Assembly: GCA_964514415.1 (NCBI GenBank)
Contig: CAZEQL010000002.1
Location: 1-60,637 of the forward strand
Source: CAZEQL01 sp964514415
GTDB taxonomy: Bacteria > Chloroflexota > Dehalococcoidia > GIF9 > AB-539-J10
Reading direction: 5' to 3'
DNA: 60,637 nucleotides
Made by a program: the position numbers and the translations under genes. The notes under the pieces are model-generated. The model saw only the letters and a list, made by a program, of their open reading frames with translations. It had not been told where the DNA came from and searched no databases. Positions 26,703 through 35,976 of this stretch are shown here, one piece after another (within the stretch, counting starts at the first letter, position 1; the number at the start of each line of letters is the position of its first letter).

Positions 26703-28124
26703 TTACCTTCTCCAAAAGTAAGGTGAGAATATCATGAAAACAGTAAATAATTCCAATCTTCCCAACCACATACAAATAATTAAAAGGAGCTTCCCTGCTC
26801 CAGGAAGCCAGGCATAATTCAAGGCAGGACCTACTCCACCTAAACCAGGTCCTACATTTCCTAAAGTAGCAACTGCTGCTGAGATCGACGTTTCCAAATC
26901 AAGTCCTAAAAACCCGAGTATTATGGAAGCTACAACCATAACAAGCAGGTAAAGAAAGATAAAAGAGATTATATCTCGAATTATTCCCTCGGAGAGCGGT
27001 TTTTGGTTATATTTCACCGGAATCACAGCTTTTGGGGAAACAGCCTTTCTCATCATCACTCTGCTTTGTTTCAGCAAAGTTAAAGCTCGCACTACTTTCA
27101 TTGCCCCTCCAGTAGAACCACCACAGCCTCCAATAAGCATTAAGGTTAAAAGCACCATTATGGCACCTGAATGCCACGAGCTGAAATCGCAAGTGACAAA
27201 ACCAGTGGTAGTCATGGCCGAAATCGTCTGGAAGAGCCCATATCTAAACGAGCCAACCCCTTGAGAAAAAATTACTAGAGAAGCAGCTACCACTAAAATA
27301 ATTAAGTAAAGCCTAAATTCCTCATCTTTAATTATTTTGAACTTTCCCCTTAAAAAAACTTGGTAATGGATTACGAAGTTTATGCCTGCTAAAAACATAA
27401 AGGCCATGATAATATATTCCGCTAAGGGATTAGCGTAGGCTCCAATGCTTCCCGTAGTAGGGGTAAATCCGCCAGTAGGGAGAGTGCAGAGGGAGATACA
27501 AATTGAATCAAAGAGTTTAAGCTTAGCCAGGAAATAGAGGAGCGCTATCTCAGCAACAGTGAAAGCCACGTAAATCGTCCAGAGAAGTCGTGCCATAGCT
27601 CCGACTCTAGGACGAAGTCTTTCAGGCAAAGGACCAGGGAATTCCCTTTCGAAGAGCTGAGAGCCTCCCACTCCCAACCTTGGCAAGACGGCAATAAATA
27701 ACACTACCACCCCCATCCCGCCTAGCCACTGAGTAAGACTGCGCCATAAAAGTACACTCTTAGGTAATTCTTCTACTCTTTGCACTATGGTGGCCCCAGT
27801 AGTGGTAAACCCAGACATGGCTTCAAAAAAGGCATCGAGGAAATTCCATCCCAAAAACATGTAGCAAGCGGCACCAAGAAGCGGCACAAAGAGCCATGTG
27901 AAAGAGACTATGGTAAACGCATCGGCACGTTCTATTTCTCGTGTGGTTTTAAATCCAAACTCAAAAAATAGCCCTACAGCTAAGGTGAGCAGTAGAGAAT
28001 ACAAGAAAATACGCCAGTCCTCACCATAATAAAAAGCAACAACTAGCGGGACAATGTAACCTAAAGCGAGGTATTTTAGGATTGACCCAACGACATGTAG
28101 GGTTAACCTTGCCCTTTGAACCAT
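26703..28124 (-). CDS. trkH: Potassium uptake protein TrkH
   Basis: 473 residues, an integral membrane protein with about ten hydrophobic segments arranged as repeated membrane-pore-membrane units. Selectivity-filter segments are seen as FTTTGATI, LPTGGFTP, TTTGFVT and TLGNVGPG. It conducts K+ (or Na+) inward together with the cytoplasmic TrkA ring. Its start overlaps the end of trkA by 22 nt, so the two are co-expressed. Confidence 0.95.
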   Translation of the reverse strand: MVQRARLTLHVVGSILKYLALGYIVPLVVAFYYGEDWRIFLYSLLLTLAVGLFFEFGFKTTREIERADAFTIVSFTWLFVPLLGAACYMFLGWNFLDAFFEAMSGFTTTGATIVQRVEELPKSVLLWRSLTQWLGGMGVVVLFIAVLPRLGVGGSQLFEREFPGPLPERLRPRVGAMARLLWTIYVAFTVAEIALLYFLAKLKLFDSICISLCTLPTGGFTPTTGSIGAYANPLAEYIIMAFMFLAGINFVIHYQVFLRGKFKIIKDEEFRLYLIILVVAASLVIFSQGVGSFRYGLFQTISAMTTTGFVTCDFSSWHSGAIMVLLTLMLIGGCGGSTGGAMKVVRALTLLKQSRVMMRKAVSPKAVIPVKYNQKPLSEGIIRDIISFIFLYLLVMVVASIILGFLGLDLETSISAAVATLGNVGPGLGGVGPALNYAWLPGAGKLLLIICMWLGRLELFTVFMIFSPYFWRR

Positions 28125-28762
28125 TTATTCATAAAATTGGCTCCCTTCTTGGAAGATTCTCCATCCACGATGAGAGTCAGCCGATCTTCAGGCTCTATCT
28201 GAACATCCTCATATAAAACTTTCCCTCTCCTCTTCAACCAAATAAGTTTCACGCCTTTCGGGGTATCCATCTCAGAAATTTTCTTTCCTGCGCACTTCAT
28301 CCCCATCTCAGCTTCTACTTCAAAGAGCTCTGACCTGTCAATGGCTAGGAAATCCTTAATATAAGGTTGTAAAACCGTATGATAAATATGTTTTGCTACT
28401 ACGGCATCTGGTTTGACCTGGACATCAATCCCGGCTTCCTTAAAGGCTTCTGCATGCACAATATCATTCAATATAGAGATGACTTTCTTAGTGCCCATCT
28501 CTTTAGCTAGCATGCACGCCATTAAATTATCTGAATCATCATTTGTTGAAGCGACTAAAGCAGTTGCCTTCCTACCCCCCGCCTCTTCCAGAACCGCCCT
28601 TTTAGTAATATCCCCTATTATTACCATTACATCAGAAGATTCAGCCAGCTCATCACATCTCGTCTTATCCGAATCCACGGCCACCACCTCTTCCCCTTCC
28701 CTATGAAGAAGCTCAGCTAGATTTCTCCCGATGCTACTTAGGCCCGCTATTATGAAGTACAT
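28103..28762 (-). CDS. trkA: Trk system regulatory subunit TrkA
   Basis: 219 residues, one RCK unit. The N-terminal Rossmann fold (MYFIIAGLSSIGRNLAELL, VVAVDSDKTRCDEL, GDITKRAVLEEAG) binds NAD(H) or ATP. The first glycine loop reads GLSSIGRNLA, slightly off the usual GxGxxG. The C-terminal RCK_C part (KKISEMDTPKGVKLIWLKRRGK) would bind ligands. Family proteins with one unit form ring assemblies under TrkH. Confidence 0.93.
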   Translation of the reverse strand: MYFIIAGLSSIGRNLAELLHREGEEVVAVDSDKTRCDELAESSDVMVIIGDITKRAVLEEAGGRKATALVASTNDDSDNLMACMLAKEMGTKKVISILNDIVHAEAFKEAGIDVQVKPDAVVAKHIYHTVLQPYIKDFLAIDRSELFEVEAEMGMKCAGKKISEMDTPKGVKLIWLKRRGKVLYEDVQIEPEDRLTLIVDGESSKKGANFMNKWFKGQG

Positions 28763-28831
28763 TCCTTACTTTCTCCTTAATAAAACTTTATTTTACCTGC
28801 GGTATCCATATTATCCCAACGGGTGATGATT

Positions 28832-29617
28832 TTAATTTGCCCCGCTGTTGTTGTCAACTAACGGCCTTTTCAACTCATCTAACCAAGCCATTGATTTAAC
28901 CTCTCTTTGTAAGAGATATACTATATACTCCTGTAACACCCGCTTCAATTCTGAAGATAATTCCGATTTTACCCTTACTCGCTTTGCGGTGGCATAATCA
29001 CTACTTTGCCACAAACGAAGTATTTTCAAGGCTTCAACCGATAGAGGATGAGGCATAAGTTCCCTTCGACTACAACGGGGGCACAGAATTCCCCCTTGGC
29101 TAGAGCTGAAAAAGTTGACTACTGGTTTTAAGGGCGAATTACAGCTAACACACTGGTGCAATTGGGGGCGATAGCCAAGAAGATGCAGGAGCTGAAGCTC
29201 AGAATAGCGCAACACGGATTCACTGTTATCAACCTGACATAGCCGATGTAAGGTATCAAGCAACAGGTCAAACAAAGGGCGGTTCTCATTATTTTCCACA
29301 GTAAAGGAATCGATAAGCTCCAAGATATAAATACCACAAGAGGCACGCCATAAATCATTTTTCAAAGCTATGAAACCATCAATAGTTTGACTTTGTGTAA
29401 CAATATCGAGGTTACGCCCCCTAGCTAACATCATCAAACTGTGAGTCAAAGGCGCTACGTTACCACCCAATTTACTTCCTGGACGACAGGCTCCCTTAGC
29501 TACCGCCTTCAACTTGCCAAGTCCAGGAGTGTACATAGTGACAATTCTATCAGCTTCGCCCAGCTTGGTTTGTTTAATGATAATGGCTTGAGTTTGATAA
29601 TTTCGGGGTGTTCCCAT
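28832..29617 (-). CDS. recO: DNA repair protein RecO
   Basis: 261 residues. The N-terminal OB fold starts YQTQAIIIKQTKLGEADRIV, and a four-Cys zinc site is seen as CVSCNSPL and CPRCS. RecO works with RecR to load RecA on SSB-coated gaps. It is 9 nt after recR on the same strand, and dnaX-ybaB-recR-recO form a recombination/replication run. Confidence 0.94.
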   Translation of the reverse strand: MGTPRNYQTQAIIIKQTKLGEADRIVTMYTPGLGKLKAVAKGACRPGSKLGGNVAPLTHSLMMLARGRNLDIVTQSQTIDGFIALKNDLWRASCGIYILELIDSFTVENNENRPLFDLLLDTLHRLCQVDNSESVLRYSELQLLHLLGYRPQLHQCVSCNSPLKPVVNFFSSSQGGILCPRCSRRELMPHPLSVEALKILRLWQSSDYATAKRVRVKSELSSELKRVLQEYIVYLLQREVKSMAWLDELKRPLVDNNSGAN

Positions 29618-29626
29618 AGAAACTCT

Positions 29627-30226
29627 CTAGAATTCTTGTCTGCCTTCGAGTGCCTGACCCAGAGTCATATCATCAGCATATTCTAGATCAGCACCAAATG
29701 GCAAGCCGCGAGCCAAACGACTAATGTGAATGCCCAAAGGCACGATGTCACGTCGGAGGTACATAGCTGTAGCCTCACCTTCAAGATTAGGATTGGTCGC
29801 CACAATTACTTCGGTTACCGAACCATCTTGAAGACGGGATAAGAGATCTTTCACTTTTAACTCCGCAGGTCCTATTCCCTGCGCCGGGCTAATAGTTCCG
29901 TGAAGCACGTGATAAGTTCCGTTATACTTTCCAGTTCGCTCCAAAGGAGGAATGTCTGAAGGTCTCTCCACAACGCAAATTTTAGAATGGTCACGTCCTT
30001 CACCTCGGCAAAGAGGACAAGTGTCACAATCAGTGATATTAAAGCAAATCGAACAAAGTCTTATCTTCTCCTTCAAAGCCAAAATAGCCTCGGCTAAAGC
30101 AGCAGCTTCCTCATCTGAGCTACGCAATAAATGATAAGTCAACCGTTGAGCACTCTTTGGCCCAATTCCAGGCAACTTATTAAATTCCCCAATTAATTTA
30201 GCTACAGGCTCAGCAACAAAGGACAT
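29627..30226 (-). CDS. recR: Recombination protein RecR
   Basis: 199 residues. Helix-hairpin-helix LPGIGPKSAQRLTYHLL, zinc finger CSICFNITDCDTCPLC, and Toprim domain (ICVVERPSDI, EVIVATNPNLEGEATAMYL) occur in the standard order and length. It forms the RecOR/RecFR loader. It is separated from ybaB by dispersed repeat copy B. Confidence 0.97.
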   Translation of the reverse strand: MSFVAEPVAKLIGEFNKLPGIGPKSAQRLTYHLLRSSDEEAAALAEAILALKEKIRLCSICFNITDCDTCPLCRGEGRDHSKICVVERPSDIPPLERTGKYNGTYHVLHGTISPAQGIGPAELKVKDLLSRLQDGSVTEVIVATNPNLEGEATAMYLRRDIVPLGIHISRLARGLPFGADLEYADDMTLGQALEGRQEF

Positions 30227-30237
30227 TTTCCCCTAAT

Positions 30238-30345
30238 TATTCACCTCGCTGTCATTTTGAGCATAGCGATGAATCTCCAAAGCTTCCTTAAACCCTTTGC
30301 TCTCTCAGGGTGACATAAAGTGGCTAAACGCTGACATTGTTCCTA
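30238..30345. repeat. Dispersed repeat copy B (between ybaB and recR)
   Basis: TGTCATTTTGAGCATAGCGATGAATCTCC at the left (seen as TCATTTTGAGCATAGCGA) and CTCTCAGGGTGACATAAAGTGGCTAAACGCT at the right (seen as CTCAGGGTGACATAAAGTGG) match copy A at 26584-26700. It sits inside a tightly packed operon, directly after the ybaB stop, so it is transcribed with it. Confidence 0.7.
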
Positions 30346-30648
30346 AAGAAACCCTGGTATATTAAACCCGCTAGTCAAACTGCCAAGATGATTGCTAACA
30401 AGCTCCTGCGACTTACTAATAGCTTCGTTAACCGCAGTCATGACTAAATCTTGCAGTAATTCAACATCTCCAGCATCGACCACCTCGGGTGATATCTCCA
30501 CTGAACGAATCTTCTGGTTACCATCAATCACTACTTTGACTGCACCTCCACCACTGGAAGCTTCCACAGTAATGTTACCTAACTCCTCCTGTGCTTTAGC
30601 CAACTTTGCCTGAAGTTGCTGTGCCTGACGTAATGCCGATTTATCCAT
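30343..30648 (-). CDS. ybaB: YbaB/EbfC nucleoid-associated protein
   Basis: 101 residues with the family pattern: a helical start rich in Gln/Ala/Lys (LRQAQQLQAKLAKAQEELG), then ITVEASSGGGAVKVVIDGNQ and EISPEVVDAGDVELLQDLV. It is a small dimeric DNA-binding protein that usually sits between dnaX and recR, exactly as here. Confidence 0.96.
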   Translation of the reverse strand: MDKSALRQAQQLQAKLAKAQEELGNITVEASSGGGAVKVVIDGNQKIRSVEISPEVVDAGDVELLQDLVMTAVNEAISKSQELVSNHLGSLTSGFNIPGFL

Positions 30649-30665
30649 CTCCCTCCTTCTAAGTA

Positions 30666-32231
30666 CTACTGGTCAACGATCTTTGCTCCCATTTTCAGAG
30701 CAGCTTGGATTAAAGGATTCTGCGCCTTCGCTTGAGATAGCTCTTCCCTTTTATGGTCAACTAAAACACATTGTATCTTATAGGGCCGACCAAAAACCTC
30801 TTCAATCTTTTTCTCCACTAAATGTCGGTATTTAGCATCTTCAATTTTCTCCTTGTGAAAGGAATATTTAAACCCCAACACTAGTGTATCATCCTCAAGA
30901 GCCACCGGCTCACAAGCATTGCGCAAAAAGGCGTCCAGGTTACCACTGGAACCTACCCCCCGCAAAGATTGAATGAACTCCTTCCACCGACTACACAAAT
31001 AGTCAAAATCCCGAGAAACCTTTGTGTCTGGAGTCCCAGCTTCATCTACTGCCCTAGGAACCTCAGCCTCTTGAAGAACCTGGGGTAGCTCCATTGTCTT
31101 AGTGGATTTTATTGCCTCCTGAGGTTTAATCGTAGTTGCTTCTTCTCTCTCTATCACTGAAGATAAAGCACACTCCACCAAAGCTAATTCTAAAGGCAGA
31201 GTAGAGTAATTATCACTACGAAAACCTATGCTGGAGAAAAGTTTAACTGCCTTGAGCAAGTAATCGGGTGTGGTATTTGCCATAAGAGTTCTCATTTCAG
31301 CTAAATCCTCAGCAGTAACATCCAGAGCCTCTTCGCATCCCGATTTAGCCAGTAACAAACCCCGAAGATAATCTACCAGCCCTAGATTAAACTGGCGAAG
31401 GTCAGTGCCATCACTATTAACGCTATTTATAACTTGCAAACCAGCAGAAATATCCTTATTGACAACACATTGTGCCAGTTGTCTAACTCGTGAATCACCG
31501 CTAACACCAAGCGCTGCCTGAACTTGGGCAAAAACAATTTGCTTGCCATGATAAGCGATTAACTGCTGCAATATGTTTTCCGCATCACGGAGGCTTCCCG
31601 TAGCTGCACGGGCAATGAGCTTTAGAGATTCAAGTTCAATATGAATATCCTCTTTTTGACATATTAGCTTCAGCTTATCACTTATCGCCGCTTGAGCCAG
31701 ACGACGAAAGCTAAACTGCTGACACCTGGATACTATTGTAGGTATTACTTTATGTGTCTCTGTGGTAGCTAAGACAAAAATTACATAAGGAGGAGGCTCC
31801 TCCAATGTTTTGAGTAAGGCATTAGAAGCTGCCTCAGTAAGCATATGAACCTCATCTATGATATACACCTTGTAGCGAGCAAGTCCAGGAGCATAATTTA
31901 CCTTTTCCCTGAGACTACGAATTTCATCAATACCACGGTTGCTAGCAGCATCTATCTCTATTACATCCAAAGCCCTGCCCTCAGTGATTGAGCGGCATAT
32001 ATCACAGGCATTGCAAGGCTCGCCACCTGTCTGATTAGGGCAGTTAACTGCTTTGGCTAAGATGCGCCCCGTGCTGGTCTTACCCGTACCACGAGGACCA
32101 CAGAAAAGATAAGCATGGGCTACCTTTCCACTCTCTATAGCATGACGCAAAGTTTGAGTTACTGGTTCTTGCCCTACTACTTCGGCTAAGGTCTGGGGAC
32201 GCCACTTACGATAAAAAACCTCGGAGTCCAT
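30666..32231 (-). CDS. dnaX: DNA polymerase III subunits gamma/tau
   Basis: 521 residues. AAA+ clamp-loader motifs: Walker A CGPRGTGKTSTGRILA, zinc module CPNQTGGEPCNACDIC, DEVHMLTEAASNALLKTLEEPP, sensor 1 LATTETHKVIPTIVSRCQ. A C-terminal tau-like part of about 150 residues ends the protein. It loads the sliding clamp and couples polymerases. No slippery A-run of the kind used for gamma frameshifting was recognised. Confidence 0.96.
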   Translation of the reverse strand: MDSEVFYRKWRPQTLAEVVGQEPVTQTLRHAIESGKVAHAYLFCGPRGTGKTSTGRILAKAVNCPNQTGGEPCNACDICRSITEGRALDVIEIDAASNRGIDEIRSLREKVNYAPGLARYKVYIIDEVHMLTEAASNALLKTLEEPPPYVIFVLATTETHKVIPTIVSRCQQFSFRRLAQAAISDKLKLICQKEDIHIELESLKLIARAATGSLRDAENILQQLIAYHGKQIVFAQVQAALGVSGDSRVRQLAQCVVNKDISAGLQVINSVNSDGTDLRQFNLGLVDYLRGLLLAKSGCEEALDVTAEDLAEMRTLMANTTPDYLLKAVKLFSSIGFRSDNYSTLPLELALVECALSSVIEREEATTIKPQEAIKSTKTMELPQVLQEAEVPRAVDEAGTPDTKVSRDFDYLCSRWKEFIQSLRGVGSSGNLDAFLRNACEPVALEDDTLVLGFKYSFHKEKIEDAKYRHLVEKKIEEVFGRPYKIQCVLVDHKREELSQAKAQNPLIQAALKMGAKIVDQ

Positions 32232-32285
32232 CTATTAAATATTATACTCCTCAACATCCAATCACTAAAGGAGATCTTGCCTAAT

Positions 32286-33125
32286 TTATGGACTCGCCTC
32301 ACTTTCTGCAACAAAAATTGTCTTATCGTAATACTCGGTTATGTCCTTGATAGCTTGCTCCAGAATAGGCTTGGTTTTTTCGGGAGTTTCTGCTAAGGCT
32401 GCTTGTAGCATATTTAAACTTCTGGCACGGCTGTCGACCAGCGTCACTTCCGTTTCTGTTACAGCTCTCCTTTCAGTCTTATTGTAATCCTTTGTTCTCT
32501 CGGACGAAGCTGGAGTCGGGGCTAATACCTTTGGCACACTCTCTTCAGCTTGCCCCGCCTTTCCAATTTCATAAACTTTATCTAACTGATTAGCAACTTG
32601 CTGAGTCAGCACAGGAATTTCATCACCCTTACCCTGACGAGCCATATAACTAATTTCCACTGCCCTGCGCTCAGCAAATTGAACATGAAGATTCGCCTTA
32701 TCCACATCCGAAAAAACTAATGCCACCCTCACATCTTCCGTAGCTAACTTTACAGGGTAAAGAGGATCACCAGGCAAAGCGTTCGCAGAGGCTCCAACCA
32801 CTCCCACTCCGATAAGCAAGATAGCCACAACAGTGGCCGTAGCCATGGCCCAACGCTTGTACCAGATAGGCACCCTTGTTCTCTTTTCCGCTAACTTTTG
32901 CTGCTTAGCATAAAGCATCCTTTGAAGCTGAGAATAAACTCTTGACTTAAACTCAGTAGCAGGTTGGATAGTGGAGGACTTCTGAATAAAGGCAGCGCTA
33001 GTTTTGAGCAAAGGCTCTAGTTCAGGTGCATGCTCGGGATAAGCTCTGAGGCAATCTTCAATGCTCTCGCCCTTAAACATGCGCTCTAGACAACTATCCA
33101 GAATATCTTCTATCTTCTGAGACAT
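32286..33125 (-). CDS. DUF5667 membrane protein, likely partner of the ECF sigma factor
   Basis: 279 residues. The cytoplasmic N-terminus (EDILDSCLERMFKGESIEDC) resembles the N-terminus of DUF5667 proteins. A single membrane helix (WAMATATVVAILLIGVGVVGA, about residues 92-112) is followed by the DUF5667 signature ALPGDPLYPVKLATEDVRVAL and a helical outer domain. It starts 4 nt after the sigma gene. The pairing suggests an anti-sigma role; the usual zinc anti-sigma motif is not seen, so this is inference. Confidence 0.8.
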   Translation of the reverse strand: MSQKIEDILDSCLERMFKGESIEDCLRAYPEHAPELEPLLKTSAAFIQKSSTIQPATEFKSRVYSQLQRMLYAKQQKLAEKRTRVPIWYKRWAMATATVVAILLIGVGVVGASANALPGDPLYPVKLATEDVRVALVFSDVDKANLHVQFAERRAVEISYMARQGKGDEIPVLTQQVANQLDKVYEIGKAGQAEESVPKVLAPTPASSERTKDYNKTERRAVTETEVTLVDSRARSLNMLQAALAETPEKTKPILEQAIKDITEYYDKTIFVAESEASP

Positions 33126-33129
33126 CTTT

Positions 33130-33669
33130 CTATTCCTCGCGCAGCATCATCTTCCTTAAAGCCGCTGTGCCATTGTATTGCAAGGCTTTCACTGTTCCCG
33201 GGCTTTTCCCCAGAGCTTTTGCTACCTCAGCGATGGAAAGCTCGGCGCCAAATCGAAGGGAAATCACCTCGCGTTGGGCCGGGGATAATTTCTTTATATT
33301 GTCAGTTACTTCTCCAAGTTCAATCCTTTGCTCAGCAATAAGTGCTGGGTTGGGGCCGTCTACCCGAGCTATATTATCATCCCAAGCTACCTTTTCCACC
33401 TTGCCTTCTTTTCTAAAATAATCCACTATCTGGTTATGGGCGATGCGAAATAGCCAGGAAGCAAAGGGTAAGTCTCGCCACTTATAAGAGCCAATCGCCT
33501 CCAGTGCTTTAACAAACGCCTCCTGAGTTAAGTCCTCAGCTTCAGTTTGGTTTCCCATCCTGAAATAAACATAACGATAAACCTTATCAAAATGCTCCTC
33601 ATAAAGCTGGGCAAAGGCTTCCCCATCGCCTTTTACCGCCCGAGTAACCACATCTTTTTCAATAGACAT
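33130..33669 (-). CDS. ECF-type sigma-70 factor
   Basis: About 179 residues from ATG 33669. Region 2: FAQLYEEHFDKVYRYVYFRMG, AEDLTQEAFVKALEAI, WLFRIAHNQIVDYFR. Region 4: LSPAQREVISLRFGAELSIAEVAKALGKSPGTVKALQYNG (seen in parts). It would direct RNA polymerase to a stress regulon under control of the DUF5667 protein. The open frame continues upstream to 33819, but the extra 50 residues look non-coding and the family begins near MSIEKDVV. The start codon lies inside a perfect palindrome. Confidence 0.88.
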   Translation of the reverse strand: MSIEKDVVTRAVKGDGEAFAQLYEEHFDKVYRYVYFRMGNQTEAEDLTQEAFVKALEAIGSYKWRDLPFASWLFRIAHNQIVDYFRKEGKVEKVAWDDNIARVDGPNPALIAEQRIELGEVTDNIKKLSPAQREVISLRFGAELSIAEVAKALGKSPGTVKALQYNGTAALRKMMLREE

Positions 33670-33688
33670 CAACTTGATGTCTATTATA
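33661..33688 (-). promoter_or_regulatory. 25-nt perfect palindrome and -10 at the ECF sigma start
   Basis: Arms 33661-33672 (AATAGACATCAA) and 33674-33685 (TTGATGTCTATT) are perfect, around a single C at 33673. The sigma start codon (33669-33667) is inside. A minus-strand TATAAT at 33688-33683 overlaps the edge, so a transcript starting from it would have a leader of only some ten bases. No good -35 is seen. It has the form of an operator. Confidence 0.6.
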
Positions 33689-34073
33689 CTGTAAAACGAG
33701 AAAAGAGAGGAAAGGTTTACAGCGGGCACAAAGGACAGCAAGGAATGGAATTCACAGCGGGACAACTTGGTATAATGCCCTAGACGTACTGACAAGGATG
33801 GAGAGAGTAAAAATATCACGCCCCACGCTATTCCGGTGTGGGCATAAGATTACGAAAGGCTCTTCTATATTACGAGGTAGCTCTCATAAGACCACTAGCA
33901 GTCTCACTTTCCCCAGCGAAACATCTCCACACACATCTCCACCATTTCCATTATTTTTGCACCAAGCACTATAACTCCACTCCCCCATCACCATCCACAT
34001 CACCTCCTGCCAGCCTTTTCCCGTCATCTGGGACTTATATCTTATAGCATGATGCTCTTGCGAATTATGCAAA

Positions 34074-34595
34074 CTATTTGCTCGCCCTCTTCTCGGCCCA
34101 CTTGCCGGCCCAGGGTACCTTCCACATCTTGCCGGTTCCCGCCAGAACCATAAGAGCAATCCAAAACCCAACAGTCACAACCCAAACAATTACGCTAAGG
34201 ACTCCTGAAGCAACAAGTAGCCCAGGTGAAAAGGTAGCAACCGCGATACCACTAAGAATTGGCGCTACAATAAGCTGAACCACACTCAATACACCAAAAG
34301 TCATAATGGACTGCCAGGCATGGAATTTAACAACTTTGCTCTTCTTCTCAAGTACCGCGAAGACTATCCCCGTTATCCAGCCAGCTACATAGCAAAGAAG
34401 CCCGGCAGTATTGGCTGACATCCCCGTGCTACTCTCCGCTTCCGGCTTGCTGGTTTCCACCTCGGTCTTGCTAGTTTCTGCTTTTGGCTTAGCTGCGCCT
34501 TTAGCTGGCTTTGCAGAAACGCCCATCTCAGCACCACATTTAGCACAAAACTTGGCATCATCAGAATTTTCCGCACCGCATTTAGGACAAAACAT
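34074..34595 (-). CDS. Zinc-ribbon membrane protein (DUF4870-like)
   Basis: 173 residues. An N-terminal zinc ribbon (CPKCGAENSDDAKFCAKCG) is joined by an Ala/Lys/Glu/Ser-rich linker to three or four hydrophobic helices (GLLCYVAGWITGIVFAVL, then FGVLSVVQLIVAPILSGIAV). The helical part resembles DUF4870/TMEM proteins, including the VKFHAWQSI segment. Function is unknown. SD AGGAGGTGGG (34609-34600 region) is good. It is monocistronic. Confidence 0.8.
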   Translation of the reverse strand: MFCPKCGAENSDDAKFCAKCGAEMGVSAKPAKGAAKPKAETSKTEVETSKPEAESSTGMSANTAGLLCYVAGWITGIVFAVLEKKSKVVKFHAWQSIMTFGVLSVVQLIVAPILSGIAVATFSPGLLVASGVLSVIVWVVTVGFWIALMVLAGTGKMWKVPWAGKWAEKRASK

Positions 34596-35184
34596 ATCCC
34601 ACCTCCTTATATTGAAGCTTTGATATTAACTTTACCATACATCATGGATATGTCAATAGTTTGAAGGTGGGGTAGCTACTTAAATGATTTGACATGGACG
34701 AAGTCTCTTCTATTAAGAAAATTCAAAAGTGAACCGTTCATGCCTGAAAAGTGGACTCCAATGGTACATCCCTCCGCGAAAAGGAGGGATGTATAGAACA
34801 GGTGCACAAACGGTTCACCTCTGAGCAAGTAAAAGCCCCGTTAAAAGGATACTGCCAGAGGCGGTCGCGAATTGAGCCTTTTTTGCTGCCGTGAGTTAGT
34901 TTCGGGTTCACCCTGGCGGAAACGGCAAAGGGGCATGAGCCGCTTGTCAGGGCTTTTCCGGATGGTTATACTGTGGTTGGTGAATGGGAATTGTTCTGAC
35001 AAGGGGGGAGTGGCATATGCCCTTGCAGCGGCTGAATTCGGACGTTAGCTGGCACAAACCACACACTTCGTTGGCGAGACATTCTTCTTGAAAACTGGTA
35101 TGATTCATAGTAGTGAATTGATGCCAACAAATCAGACCCATCCGGTCGGTCTCTCTAAACAGGGGTCGAAGGAGCGAGTGAAAC
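34596..35184. other. Accessory spacer with an inverted-repeat element
   Basis: No gene is defensible. The left part holds the nested inverted repeat described separately. The right part (34820-35160) has higher G+C with CCTCTG/CCAGAGG pairing and a T6 run near 34881, and could encode a structured RNA or a decayed mobile-element end. No terminator is clear. Confidence 0.4.
34729..34818. repeat. 90-bp nested inverted-repeat element
   Basis: The ends are a perfect 10-nt inverted repeat, GTGAACCGTT (34729-34738) and AACGGTTCAC (34809-34818). Inside is a perfect 11-bp hairpin, TACATCCCTCC (34765-34775) and GGAGGGATGTA (34783-34793) with loop GCGAAAA. No target-site duplication flanks it. It may be a miniature transposable element or a small structured RNA. 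Confidence 0.65.
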
Positions 35185-35955
35185 GTGGCTATAGATGAGG
35201 TATTCCCTAATTCAACGGTCAAGCAGGTGATTTTCCAAATCAGATTTCCTAATCTCTTCTATATTGAGAACAGGATTGGTGACTTTCAGACCCGCATAAT
35301 GACCGAATTTCCTCAATCCAGTCTGGTAATCCGGAAGCAGTTCCTATTGGTAGATCTAGGCCCTAAAGTAAAACTGTCTGACCTGCCCGATGATATTGAT
35401 TCCAGTACCGAGCAAGCAAACAAGATATGGCAGTTCCGATCACCAAAAGGCTTCGAGTTGAACGTATTTACGAACTCTCTAGATATAACGTCTTCTTACC
35501 ACAAAACTTATAACCTGCCAGGCGCCGACAGATTTCGCGATATCATCGAGTTTGTACTGACTAAATTCTTTGAAGTCATGGCACTGCCAATAGTAAATCG
35601 CATTGGCTTGCGCTACATCGATGAATGCCCAGTACCATCTAGAAAAGACTCGACCTTCAAGTCATACTACAATTCGGTATTTCCCCTCAAAAGGTTCCAT
35701 TTGGCTGATGCCCGTGAAATGCGTTTTCAAACATTGGTAAAAAGAGGGGATTACTTCGTGCGCTATGTGGAGAGTTTCCAGACAACTCCCGCCGGAGACA
35801 AGCTCATTCTTGACTTCGATGCATTCGCAGAAAATATCGATATGTCAGCTTGTTTGGCCATCACAGATGAACTCCACACACAAATATCGGACGAATACGA
35901 AAAGACGATCAAGGAACCAGTATACAAGTACATGCGGCAGGCCAAACGCACCTGA
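35185..35955 (+). CDS. TIGR04255 family protein
   Basis: 256 residues. The start (EVFPNSTVKQVIFQIRFPNLFYIENRIGDFQ) has the typical opening of the sporadically distributed TIGR04255 family (seen in parts VKQVIFQIRFP and IENRIGDFQ), and GLRYIDECPVP near residue 145 matches its central IGLRYIN-like motif. The function is unknown; members often sit in variable, defence-rich islands. GTG start with GAAGGAG about 10 nt before. It leads a three-gene unit with 21-nt and 8-nt gaps. Confidence 0.75.
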   Translation: MAIDEVFPNSTVKQVIFQIRFPNLFYIENRIGDFQTRIMTEFPQSSLVIRKQFLLVDLGPKVKLSDLPDDIDSSTEQANKIWQFRSPKGFELNVFTNSLDITSSYHKTYNLPGADRFRDIIEFVLTKFFEVMALPIVNRIGLRYIDECPVPSRKDSTFKSYYNSVFPLKRFHLADAREMRFQTLVKRGDYFVRYVESFQTTPAGDKLILDFDAFAENIDMSACLAITDELHTQISDEYEKTIKEPVYKYMRQAKRT

Positions 35956-35976
35956 ACAATCACGGAGGTATGAACA

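Noticed and set aside
33670..33819. Longer N-terminus for the ECF sigma factor
   Set aside because: The extra 50 residues do not resemble sigma factors and would cross the probable -10 and palindrome.
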